A stretch of 64,000 bases of DNA. It comes from Hypomyces perniciosus (taxonomy: Eukaryota > Ascomycota > Sordariomycetes > Hypocreales > Hypocreaceae). Both the position numbers and the translations under genes were made by a program. The DNA is taken from the NCBI GenBank assembly GCA_008477525.1, contig SPDT01000010.1:1612001-1676000 (forward strand). The letters run 5' to 3'. Numbering within the stretch: position 1 is the first letter of the stretch; each line of letters opens with the position of its first letter. Positions 54,246 through 64,000 of the stretch are shown here, piece by piece. The notes beneath the pieces are model-generated. The model worked only from the letters and a program-made list of their open reading frames with translations. It was not told the origin of the DNA and did not search any database.

Positions 54246-57200
54246 AGGCCCGCGAGAGCCCCCCTGTTTACTGCAGATTTAGCCTGGAGCTTGGAGGCGT
54301 TCGATAGGCGTTAGGAGCTTTTCGGGGCCCGGGGACAAGGGTCCGAGCAAGGGTGCTTTTTCTTTTCCTCCATGCGTCTGGCATCCAGAGAGTCTAGAGA
54401 GCACAGCTCTGCTGCTTGCACGATCGGCCTCTCCGGGGGCCTGCAACTCAATCGCCAATTGGCAGCGTCCGCGTTGCCCCGATGGTGCTGCTAAGCGGCC
54501 TAGTCCAAGCTCAGGAGTCGGGGCTCCGACGGCGCATCGGCGAATCCACCGCTGAGGCCTTCTAGAATGATTCTGATACCGGGGAACGGGGATTGTCGTT
54601 CCGATGGAAGCAGAACCAAATCGGCCAAGTTCGGTGTAGAAATTCGAGGCAATTCTTTGTTTCCGCTGACGGAACGCAAATTATCATCATTCCCTTCGAT
54701 TCGAGACGTCTGCGTTGTCGTACTCGCAATGGTGGTGGTCAGTGACCCTCACACCTGGCCAGTGAGACTCCAATCAACCCAATCGGTAGCTGTCTGTGTC
54801 AGTGCGAAATGTGACGGTTTGCTTTTTCCTCTTTCAGCCACGGAGCCAGAGTAGCCAAGGTTCCCAAGGATCAGATGCAACACCGAATCAATAGTATGAC
54901 ATATCAAATACTTGTACACGGCCGTCCGTTAAAGCCCACACAAGGCGGCCATGGATAGACCTACAATGTCTAGGTCTTAATCAAGGCCCCTTGGTGGAGT
55001 CTGTCATCGATGACCCTAACTTGCAAAGCGATGTTTGCAGCGGCGTCAAATCACACAGTATCGAGTGATAATTCCTCGTTGTGTGTGCACCTGGATGACT
55101 TCGATGTTTGCTTGCCTTGGGGACTACTCTGAAGCACGGAGTATGGGCTATTAAGCACAGACCGAGAATGGACAGACCGTTTGATGCGACCATCTATTAG
55201 GTACTCGTGATCGTTCACAAAACGACTGGCGCAGGCGAGCGCTTGTAGTCGTTGTTTTCGGCTGTTGTGTCGCTTCGGGATCGTTTCAGTTTGAGGGGTC
55301 TTTGTCTTTGCGTGTGTCCGTGGCTTGGGACCGCGCCTTGCTTTATGACCCGAACGACAACACAACACGTCCGTCCCTTCTTCTACTAATAATAGTATAT
55401 GCCTCAGGACAAGGCAACGAAGCTGGGCATTGGGGCAGCGGGAATTTCTGATTTTGTTGAATAGACGTGCTTGTGGAGACGTTCTTTTTTCTTTCTATTT
55501 GGTGGTGTTGGTTCCTGAATATGATGTGGAATCCGATCATCAATCTATTGTTCTGCTGGTTTCAGAAGGACGGGGTAGATTGGCGAGATGAGACGGATCA
55601 ATAGGCACCAAGACCGAAAAAAAAATAGTAGTTACACAAAGGTCGACGCTGACCGGTCGGTCAGAGGGAAACTCCAAGGTGTTTTTGTATGAACGAGAAG
55701 CGCCTTATCTCCTCATACCGACATCTTACAGCCAGGGCTAGCCGCCATCCAGTTCAGCCACCATCTCCTCTTGTCAGTTAGGTATCTATCTATCTTTCGA
55801 CTTGCTGAACGCCGATTGATCAATCACGACTGCATTTACTGCCGATACGGGAGCATTTGGACTGGTGCCTGGTGAGTATTGTGCGTCTTGAATGGCCATG
55901 GTTCGCTGGGGTGTGTGGAGCTCTTTTGCAGTAGAACGCTCCCCCCGCGCGTGGATGGTGTGCTCCGTGGTTCTTTTGATATGCGGCTTGGCCCAATGCC
56001 TTTGCAGTTTTAGGACATTATTATCTAGGATGTTAGCGAAGAAGTGCGGAATTTGAGGGGGCTTGCAAGAGGTCGCCTGGGTAGCCTGCTTGGTTGACTT
56101 GTAATGTGAGTCGAGAGTCGCGAGTCGCGAGCTGTGGGTGGCCGATAAAGACAACGTTGAACAACAACAGCAGCACACAGCACACAGCCCATCTCCACGT
56201 CATCAACAGTCTTCCCAACAATGGCAAATTCTCCGTTGGTTGGTGGACATAGCAGTGAGTGGTGACGTCCGCTTCGGAGAATGCACTCATCGTGATCGGT
56301 CGGCCAAAAAACAAATCTGTCATTTGATAACTTGCATGTGGCTAGCCGGAGGCAAATCAGCTCGGTAAGAGCCATACTTGCATGTGTCCGCCCGTCGACC
56401 TTGCGTGGGTCGGTCGTCTTGTTGATTGTCACTTTGTTGCAACACTTGCAATTCGTCATGTCACATTCAACGATGTCTTCTCAATCTTCGCCGTGGTTAG
56501 AGAGGCGGAAAGACAATTCTTTTCTTCTTCCAAGTTGTCAAAAGCCATTCTTCCATGGCAATTGCTTCGCACTAAGAGCACGAAACACGATGCACATAGC
56601 ACGTCAATACTACGTCTGGACAAAAGTGCAGTCGATTCGCTTGTCCAAAAGGTCTGCCACATTGGGAATAAGCCCCGCCATCAAATACGGCAACTCGCGT
56701 CTTTGGTCGGTCTTTGGAGGGTATCATCAGGTTTACGCTAAAACGAGGCTTTGTCAAGATTGGCTGGCTTCACCCGAGGGGAGTTTTGGCCTATATGAAG
56801 TTGTCCCAAAGATTTAGTTTCGCTGTGAAATATAATAGTACCCATCTACTACCTACCTCTACGACGTACACACTAGCAGTATCAATATTGTCTGATCGTG
56901 GAGACATTAAATAGACTTCAAAACAGAGAGTTGGGAGTATTTAGGCAAACCGTTGGATAATAGCAAATATATATATATATTTAATAAAAAAATAACAATA
57001 AAGATGCAGCCCAGTCCAGTGTGGCAGACAACAAGCGTGCTGGTCTCTCGCAGATGGCTCATCTTGCATTAGTGATATCTTGCCCCAAATGCTTGCTTGC
57101 ACTTCATCACTTTTTCCGACAGCGGCACCCCGTACATTTTCCGCGGCAACGGCTCCCTACGTCATCTGGCTCTACAAGTTCCTTCAGCCGGTGAATGGAA

Positions 57201-58187
57201 TCTAAACTCCAAGATGCCATCAGAATGCTATATCCCAAGCTCCAGCTTCTGCCATTTTACTCCATACAGCTGTTTGCCAGAATCCCTCAACTATGCACAA
57301 CACGTGACTTGAACAGAGAGCGCACGGTCCATGCGGAGTGTCGGGCACGTGATCACAACTCTCTAGGAGTCTAGCTCTTGACGCAGTTTGTCATCGCAAA
57401 GCCCATCATCAGCCAGAGATCGTCTCTGATTCACTCTCGATATCGACCACTTCTATTATTCTGCCAAAGTATCAGTTGAGTTTTATTCTGTGGTTGTATC
57501 ACGATATTGCGCTCATTCGTTATTGTGCGTCATCCCCTCAAAAAGCTGGCGACCTGGCCCCTCCATCTGCCATGGACCCTCAGCATTTCCCGCTTCCGTT
57601 CGCGTGTCCTAAACTTCCAAAGACATTGACTGATGCCTCCTCTGTAGTCGCTCCCGTCTCGAGCAAACAGTTTGCACCCGTTATCCCGAATCTCAGAAAT
57701 TCTGTTCTCTCCAAACGTCACCCAGAGGCACCGGTTTGGCCTCAGCCCGCCGCTCGCCGCTTGCCGCCCATCGGTCAGCCTACCTCGTCTCTACTTTTGC
57801 CCAAGCTGTCCATGGACAATTGAGGTCGGTATTGGTTACGTAGTATCGATTCGACCTCGCAGTTTCTCACGATCGCACATGCAGCTGCACTCCTTTTCCA
57901 TGCGCAAACGCGAGATCTATTCTGTGTCCCTCGTTCCGAACCTTGCGTCCAGTGCGGAGCAAGCCTCTGCCGCCCTTGAACCAAATCGACCACGTCCCTT
58001 CCCCCAGGCCTGTTAACCCAACAAATGCTTACCAGCTCCAACACGCCTTTCTTGTCTATATCACCCTACTCACGCTTTCGAGGCTGTCGTCTTGTTTAGC
58101 CCACTTCGGAGCCGCTTGTCGGCGCGGTTCTAATAGCCACGTTACCCAAGCTGACGCTCCAAGTTACTACACTGCTCCGCTCCCGGC
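54246..58187. other. Long divergent intergenic region
   Basis: About 3.9 kb between the divergent methyltransferase and CCR4 genes. The left part would be the methyltransferase promoter and leader, the right several hundred bases the CCR4 promoter and leader with several upstream ATGs (57476, 57571, 57672). An AT dinucleotide run lies near 56968-56984. Frames on the minus strand at 55786-56459 overlap, lack a domain, and I do not call a gene. Confidence 0.5.
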
Positions 58188-60335
58188 ATGTACTCGCAAA
58201 ACCATCAGCAGGGACACAATGCCCGGCTGAATGGCGCGGGGCGGGGGATGCCCAATATGTTGTACAATTACCAACAACATACGCAACATCAGCACCCCGC
58301 CCAGCCGCAACATCACCAAGGCCTCCAGCACGATCATTCCCTGCCCAATACGAATGGACTGGGCCATCACTCGACCTTTACATCCGGCATTCTTACCAAC
58401 TCGGCGACATTTAACTCCAATGCTCTACAGAATGGCCACTCGGCCAATGCGAGAGGCGCCCAAGCCCCGCAAAACGAGATGTGGCAAGAACAGCTGCGGC
58501 TGCACAAGGAGGCTGAAAGGGCTCATTCTGCCATGACCGAACAGCAGCAACCCCATTACTATGCCAGACTCAAGGCTTCAGAAAACAGGGGCATTGGCGG
58601 ACCTCCCCCTTCCAGTGGCAAGACACAAGCAGACAGCGAGAACGACCCGGCAGATAGGAGAAGGCCTCTCAATGTGGAAAAGGGAACAAAGCGCCAAGAT
58701 TGGCACAACATGGATATGAGCGGCCAAGGACTTCGGAATCTTGCCCCCGAGCTCTTCAGGTATCAATTCCTGAACGAGCTGTACATCGCCTCCAACAAGC
58801 TTACACGGCTGCCGAACTCCATTGGAGAGCTTCGACAACTACGCCACCTCGATGCTTCATTCAACCAAATAACCGAACTGCCTCCCGAATTGGGCATGTG
58901 CACCTATCTGAAGCAGCTATTACTCTTCAACAATAATATCCAGGAACTGCCGTTCGAGTTGGGCTCTCTCCACCTCTTGGAAATGCTCGGTATTGAGGGC
59001 AACCCATTGGAGCCAAGTATAAAACAGGAGATTGTGGAGAAGGGCACAAAAAGCCTAATTAATGCATTGATGGAAGGAGCTCCAAGTATGTCAATCATGA
59101 CAAATACCATTCAATCCGTGTCGGTGCTGACCTGACATGTTTTCCTCTTAGTTCCTCTACCTCCAAACCCCCGGAAGGAAATCATCATTCAGGAAGACGT
59201 CCCGTCGAGTCTTGAGAGGATCAAGGTCTTTTCTTGGAATATTCTTTGTGACAAGTATGCGACGCCACAGACATACGGCTATACTCCTACGGGTGCTCTC
59301 AATTGGGAATACCGCAAAGATTGCATTCTGGAAGAGCTTCGATTACGCGATGCCGACTTCCTCGCCTTGCAAGAAGTCTCTACAGACGCTTTCAAGGAAG
59401 ACCTGAGCCCCGAACTCGCACAGATGGATTACAAGGGTGTGCATTGGCCAAAGTCACGAGCGAAAACAATGTCAGAAAAGGATGCACAAACGGTTGATGG
59501 CTGCGCGGTATTCTACAAGCAGACTAAGTTTATTCTGCTTGACAAGCAGCTTATTGAGTTCGCCACGATCGCCATCAACCGACCGGACATGAAGAACCAG
59601 CATGACGTGTTCAACCGTGTGATGCCCAAGGACAACATTGCCGTTATTTGCTTCTTTGAGTCTCGACTCACTGGAGCTCGGATCATCTTAGTCAACGTGC
59701 ATCTGACATGGGACTCGGCACTTGCAGACGTCAAAGTCATCCAGACGGGCATTCTCATGGAGCATGTGACCAAGCTAGCGGAGAAGTACGCGAGATGGCC
59801 TGCCGTCAAGGACAAAAAGATGATCGTCCTGCCAAGAGCCGATGACGCTGGGGCCCCGCCACCGCCCCAGGCGGAGCCAGGCCCTAGCCAAGAATATCGA
59901 TCCAACACTGACATACCCCTGCTGGTCTGTGGTGACTTCAACTCAACGGAGGACTCGTCAGTGTGGGAACTCATGTCCATGGGCCGTGTACCGCCGGATC
60001 ATCTTGAACTGAGCAACTTCCACTACGGAAGCTTCACCCGCGACGGCATTGAGCATCCTTTCAGTCTTCGGGACGCCTACGCACACATCAAGAACACCCC
60101 CGACGAGCTGCCATTCACGAACTATACGCCGGGATTCGCTGATGTCATTGACTACATCTGGTACTCAGCCAACACTCTAGAGGTAGTTGAACTGCTAGGC
60201 CCGCCCGAACCAGGCTATCTGAAGCGGATCCCGGCCTTTCCCAACTGGCACTTCCCCGCTGATCATATCCAAATCATGTCTGAATTTGTTATCAAGAGCA
60301 GAAAGGATAAGAAGCAAGTGTCAGAACGAGAATAA
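58188..60335 (+). CDS. CCR4: CCR4 catalytic subunit of the CCR4-NOT deadenylase
   Basis: Two exons (58188-59085, 59152-60335) encode 693 residues. The N-terminal 150 residues are Gln/His/Asn-rich. Leucine-rich repeats follow (about 175-290: LRNLAPELFRYQFLNELYIA, LTRLPNSIGELRQLRHLDAS, ITELPPELGMCTYLKQLLLF, IQELPFELGSLHLLEMLGIE), used to bind the CAF1 subunit. The exonuclease-endonuclease-phosphatase domain starts near 315 with FSWNILCDKYATPQTYGY, then FLALQEVS, NVHLTWDSALADVKV, CGDFNSTEDSSVW, FADVIDYIWYS and FPADHIQIM, which carry the Asn, Glu, Asp and His of the active site. The enzyme removes mRNA poly(A) tails in the cytoplasm. The first-exon start is the first ATG in frame; an upstream exon cannot be excluded. 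Confidence 0.93.
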
Positions 60336-63300
60336 GCCTGCTTTCTTTTTGGGTGGCACGGTTCAGCGGTGTCGCGTGGATAGAAGGAATACAAGGGTAG
60401 GACAAGTCCCCGTTTAGTGATTGAACGAAATGGAAAGAGAACCTCTGATGCCTCAAATCTGGATGTAGTTTTGGGTCTTGCACATGGAGTTTACGGAAAT
60501 CTTGCACGGATTGGACCGGGGGGTGGGTGGCAAAGGGGAGGTATGGATTGGCTGGTTGGGTTGGTTGGTTGGACCTGGTGACTTGTTCCTAGTGGCATGT
60601 AAACAGGGAGGGTGGAATGGTGCGAAAGGAAGGGAAGCGGCGTGGTTTTTTCTTGTAGGACCTGTAGGAGTTTGATGCTTGTTTTTGCGCCGATGAATTT
60701 TGGGTTGACAGAGCATGTTACAGCGGCAGGGTTTGTTATGTGTCTGGTGATATGATGTGGTTCGTATGAGTGAATGTATACTATGTCTCTGGATCCTGGA
60801 TGGATTTGTTGAATGTATTATTTATTGTGGTATGTGACAATCGTGATCTTGATCAATTCACTCCGTGAGACTCGTGAGCAGCCTTCAATGAGTGCCTACC
60901 TTGGTAAGTTGATATGTTATTTCTCAAGTGTATTCCACTCCCAAAAATATGAAGAGTCCCCTCGGCTTCACGTATGATCAACGTCTGGTTCGAGATTATT
61001 ATCAAGCTTGGTGACTTCATTTGATCTGTTGACGACAGAAGATTGGATGTGAAGGCACTCTAAGTGCAATAATTTCTACCTATTTTGAGCATTATATAAT
61101 CTTTAAAGTGTCTCCTTTTCTTCGCGTGTTTCTCTTTCACTTGATAGCTTTGCAAAATTCCTCTCTTTCTACTAAGAATTGCTTAAAGCTTATAGAATCT
61201 GCAGTAGAAAATGAACGAGAGTGGCACGATGGACCTATCAAAACGGACATTACCCTCCCACTGAACTGTGCGAGACTGTATTGTCTTGGGGTCCTCACTA
61301 TTTTGGGATCAGCTAAAACACTCAAAGAGATGATACTGCTACCAAAAACTGTCGGAAAGCAACGCCCGGAGTCAGACACGCTTACACAATAATAACCGAT
61401 CCAGTCTCCTGCATCAAGCCCTTCGCGTCTCTTCAGAAGAACATACTTTTTGTTACTACGTCTACTCCTGTAGAGTAGCATATCGTACGACAGAGAGTTT
61501 TATTTTAATGACATTATATGACGATCTTAACGGTCTCGATAGGTGAATAGGTTACCTCCCGTGGTTAAGCTAAGACTCCTGCGGACAGAGGGGAAAACAT
61601 TCGCATCTCGTTTATGTGACTATACATGGCCTCTCTCATCAATCCTGGCGGCCAAATTGCGCGCTCGTCAAGATTCAATTGAGGAGTGACCAGCTGAACA
61701 AACAAAAACCTGTTTTGACCAATTGAGATTTTCCCAACTTTACAGTGTACAGTCCTAAGTGCATGGTCAGGTAATGGCTCAGATGGATCGAGTCACGTCA
61801 GCTACCTTAATTTATTGCATTTACCCCAAGTTATGGTGAATTCCACGTACATTTAGAGACAAAGACAATAAGAATGAAAGCACAACGGACGATTTAAAGT
61901 GCCTTGCCTCGACCAGTCACAGACTTCTCATCTTTCTCAAGTCAGTTTTGTCAGGTGAAATTCAATGGCTAAATGCTGGCCAATGTCTCGTACCCACGTA
62001 GATTGATTGAAGACCATAACACTATCCTACCTAGACACGTAAATGCAATCAAGGAGAACTCGCATGCATAGGGTGGCTGTTCAACTCAATATTACACACA
62101 CAATGATGACCGTGTCGTGCGTCCTGTGAATGTACCTGCACAGTACAACGACCACGGATATGCTTACAGATGATGGAATTCCTACTGAACAGACCTTATT
62201 CAGATCATTTGGGGACACGGTAATGTATTGCGGAATATCTCGCTGCAAATTTGGTTTCAATCATTCACCGGTCTATTGTCCACCGTGCATCGGTATTGTT
62301 CCTATTCTAACTTTATGATAGGATAGGTTAATGCCATTCAGTTTGTTCACTGCACTGCCGGCTTTACGATAGGACTGTGTTCATGTGTTCGGCAGCCACA
62401 ATTGTTCAAGTATTGCACAGGGGCTACGACAAAAACAGACAATGCGGAACATCTAACCGTTTAATGGTTTGAATAGATTCGTACAGACGTCTTTGATATC
62501 TCACCCGGGACATTTGGTCAATATAGACTTGAATCGGTGGTTACTCAAGTCCAACGACCACACTGTCGGTAACTTCAGATCAGCCCTCGGAAGTCATTAA
62601 CACGTTAACAAGATTTGACGCAGTGCGCCATGAATAAATGAAGAATACGAAGAGAGACTGGGAGAAATTATGCCAAAAATGCTGGTGAAAAGGCAATGCG
62701 GAATCCTCAAAGTCATCCAAGTCAGGCACATTCTGATGCACGTCACCTTGGACACTCCGTCCAAAACACTCATGTCGGGATCAACACACATGAATAGGTT
62801 GGTGAGAGACGGTGAAGCATTTACTTTCAACAATCTAAGATACCGACATCTGAATACCGCAGAAAATAGCTCAATATACAGTATTCTGTCTTCCTGTGGT
62901 GCTCTCATTTTTGCTGTTCAGACGAGACGCCAGAACCGAATGATCCCCCCACATCAGCATTCAAAAACACTCAGAAAGTATGCTACAAAGAAGCGTTTCG
63001 ATGGTGAAATATCTTGAGATAATTTCTGGGCAGATAGGTGCTGATAGGCATGGTTCCACTAGTCAGTTAATGCGGGTGAGGAGCTTGATGCCTTTTGCCA
63101 ACCTTAGGGCCAGTCATTAAGATTATCTTGTGCCTTAGTATTGCAACCCTTTGCAACTATTGTCGCGGTGACTAACTCTGTCTGTAAGCAAGTCTGTTCT
63201 TGCTTAACTCTATTGCTCAGCACCTGTTCCTTCTATTGTCTGTGAGGTTTGATCCACAAGTTAAGCGCAACCACTGCAGAATCATCGCCCCTCTCCGGGT

Positions 63301-63521
63301 ATGATATAAAGATGCGGTTCTTTCAAAGTCTTCTCATAAATTTCAGGAATCTACTCTTCAATTTACTCGTCTGGACGGATCACTCTTAAAGCTCAACGCG
63401 CACTCGTCTTATCGTTGTCAAAGGCTGTCAGTGAACACCATCAGCAACTTCTGCCTTTCGACAGGACAGTGACAACTGGTAGTCAGTGGCAACCACACCT
63501 AGTTCAGAAACTCCAACACTG
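60336..63521. other. Intergenic region
   Basis: About 3.2 kb without a supported gene. The first 500 bases are the CCR4 3' flank with TTGG repeats near 60550-60575. The remaining sequence is AT-rich, lacks the dispersed GTACTCCGTAC motif that marks the other deserts, and ends in the promoter of the last gene. Confidence 0.6.
63305..63310 (+). promoter_or_regulatory. Possible TATA box of the right-edge gene
   Basis: TATAAA lies 217 bases before the ATG at 63522. The distance allows a leader of about 180 bases. A single short match, so tentative. Confidence 0.4.
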
Positions 63522-64000
63522 ATGGAATCACGCAGTTCGATTTCTCCCTACGATTTAACGATATTCATCATGGCTCGTCATCCTCGATCCTCGATCCTTA
63601 CGCTCCCCCGATCCTCTACCAACCAAATTCCACAACCCTGCTCCCTCGATCACATGCCTTTAGAAATCATCTTGGCGATTATGGATATGTTCAGTTCGAA
63701 CGAAGACGTGTTAAATTTCACGAGCATCTATCCCCGCGCCAAATATCTCCTTAAAGACCACAAGGCATCTATCCTCAGAAATATCCTGAAGAGGATTATC
63801 CATCCCTCAAACCTAGACATCGCCCTCGTCACCTTCGGCCTGCTACGACTCTCTCGCCGGGAAGACCTTGAGCAAGAAACACTGTGTCTCAGCGCGCTCA
63901 CGGAGATGCCCACCCTCGACTTCATGACATCCGCCGTCGACTCCCTGGAACAACTCCTTGATCTAGTCTCGAGTGTGAACTACATGGTCAGGCTGTATGC
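63522..64000 (+). CDS. F-box-like protein, partial (N-terminal part)
   Basis: An open frame from 63522 (MESRSSISPYDLTIFIMARH) runs off the window without a stop. An F-box-like segment begins near residue 46 (LDHMPLEIILAIMDMFSSNE, then VLNFTSIYPRAKYLL), followed by a helical region (ILRNILKRIIHPSNLDIALV) common in large families of fungal F-box-like proteins. These usually act as substrate receptors of SCF ubiquitin ligases, but many are uncharacterised. An in-frame ATG at 63570 is an alternative start that would lose 16 residues. No intron is seen in the visible part. Confidence 0.68.
   Translation, partial: MESRSSISPYDLTIFIMARHPRSSILTLPRSSTNQIPQPCSLDHMPLEIILAIMDMFSSNEDVLNFTSIYPRAKYLLKDHKASILRNILKRIIHPSNLDIALVTFGLLRLSRREDLEQETLCLSALTEMPTLDFMTSAVDSLEQLLDLVSSVNYMVRLY

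Noticed and set aside
55786..56459. Overlapping minus-strand frames of 96-144 codons
   Set aside because: I tried to join them into a small replication-factor-like protein but no frame carries its conserved residues.
1..64000. CRISPR arrays, bacterial operons, rRNA, riboswitches
   Set aside because: None seen; the window is fungal nuclear DNA and repeats found are short, few or transposon-related.

Overview
This window reads as nuclear DNA of a filamentous ascomycete. The genes have short GT-AG introns (about 48-100 nt), TACTAAC-like branch points and long intergenic spaces. The recognisable proteins are typical of Pezizomycotina: an AcrB-type ubiquitin-network protein, a CCR4 deadenylase with leucine-rich repeats, a fungal FHIP/RAI16 protein, fungal F-box proteins, and DHA2 and hexose transporters. 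A Sordariomycete, perhaps Hypocreales, is my guess, from general sequence feel rather than any decisive marker. I see no bacterial features, CRISPR array, rRNA or convincing tRNA.

Layout. 1-5.2 kb: partial DUF89/ARMT1-type phosphatase (-), a T5orf172 (GIY-YIG-like) protein (+) and a hexose transporter (-). 5.2-31.9 kb: a gene-poor, AT-rich accessory stretch. It holds a complete hAT transposon (9769-13186) inserted in the signal-peptide codons of a berberine-bridge-type FAD oxidoreductase gene (9714-15374); a protein with five SANT/Myb-like repeats (16277-17512); an adenylosuccinate synthetase gene with 20 exons (18164-20664, -) with a 411-bp MITE-like element upstream (20899-21309); a small secreted six-cysteine protein (23174-23521, -); and a DHA2-type efflux transporter (27961-29786, -). 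31.9-46.1 kb: a gene-dense housekeeping block with FHIP (-), secreted serine carboxypeptidase (+), C2H2 zinc-finger protein (+), F-box protein (+) and AcrB (-). 46.1-49.7 kb is a second gene desert. 49.7-60.3 kb: a putative mitochondrial protein (-) divergent from a LYR-motif protein (+), a class I methyltransferase (-) and CCR4 (+). 60.3-63.5 kb is empty, and the start of a second F-box-like gene runs off the right edge.

How the genes fit together. The housekeeping genes are unrelated neighbours, not an operon or an obvious biosynthetic cluster. AcrB, CCR4 and the hexose transporter all belong broadly to carbon-source physiology, but they are not adjacent and I infer no shared control. The 9-29 kb island mixes transposons, an oxidoreductase, a purine-synthesis paralogue, a small secreted protein and an efflux pump. 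This is the composition expected of a fast-evolving compartment, and a broken secondary-metabolite locus is possible but unproven.

The strongest unusual observations are: (i) a perfect 8-bp target duplication showing that the hAT element broke an otherwise open oxidoreductase gene; and (ii) an adenylosuccinate synthetase whose 423-aa reading frame is complete only when 19 introns are removed, including a 5-nt micro-exon, a GC-AG intron and one odd 182-nt intron carrying two hairpins. Exon boundaries were derived by eye from splice consensus, reading frame and family conservation; none was tested against transcripts.
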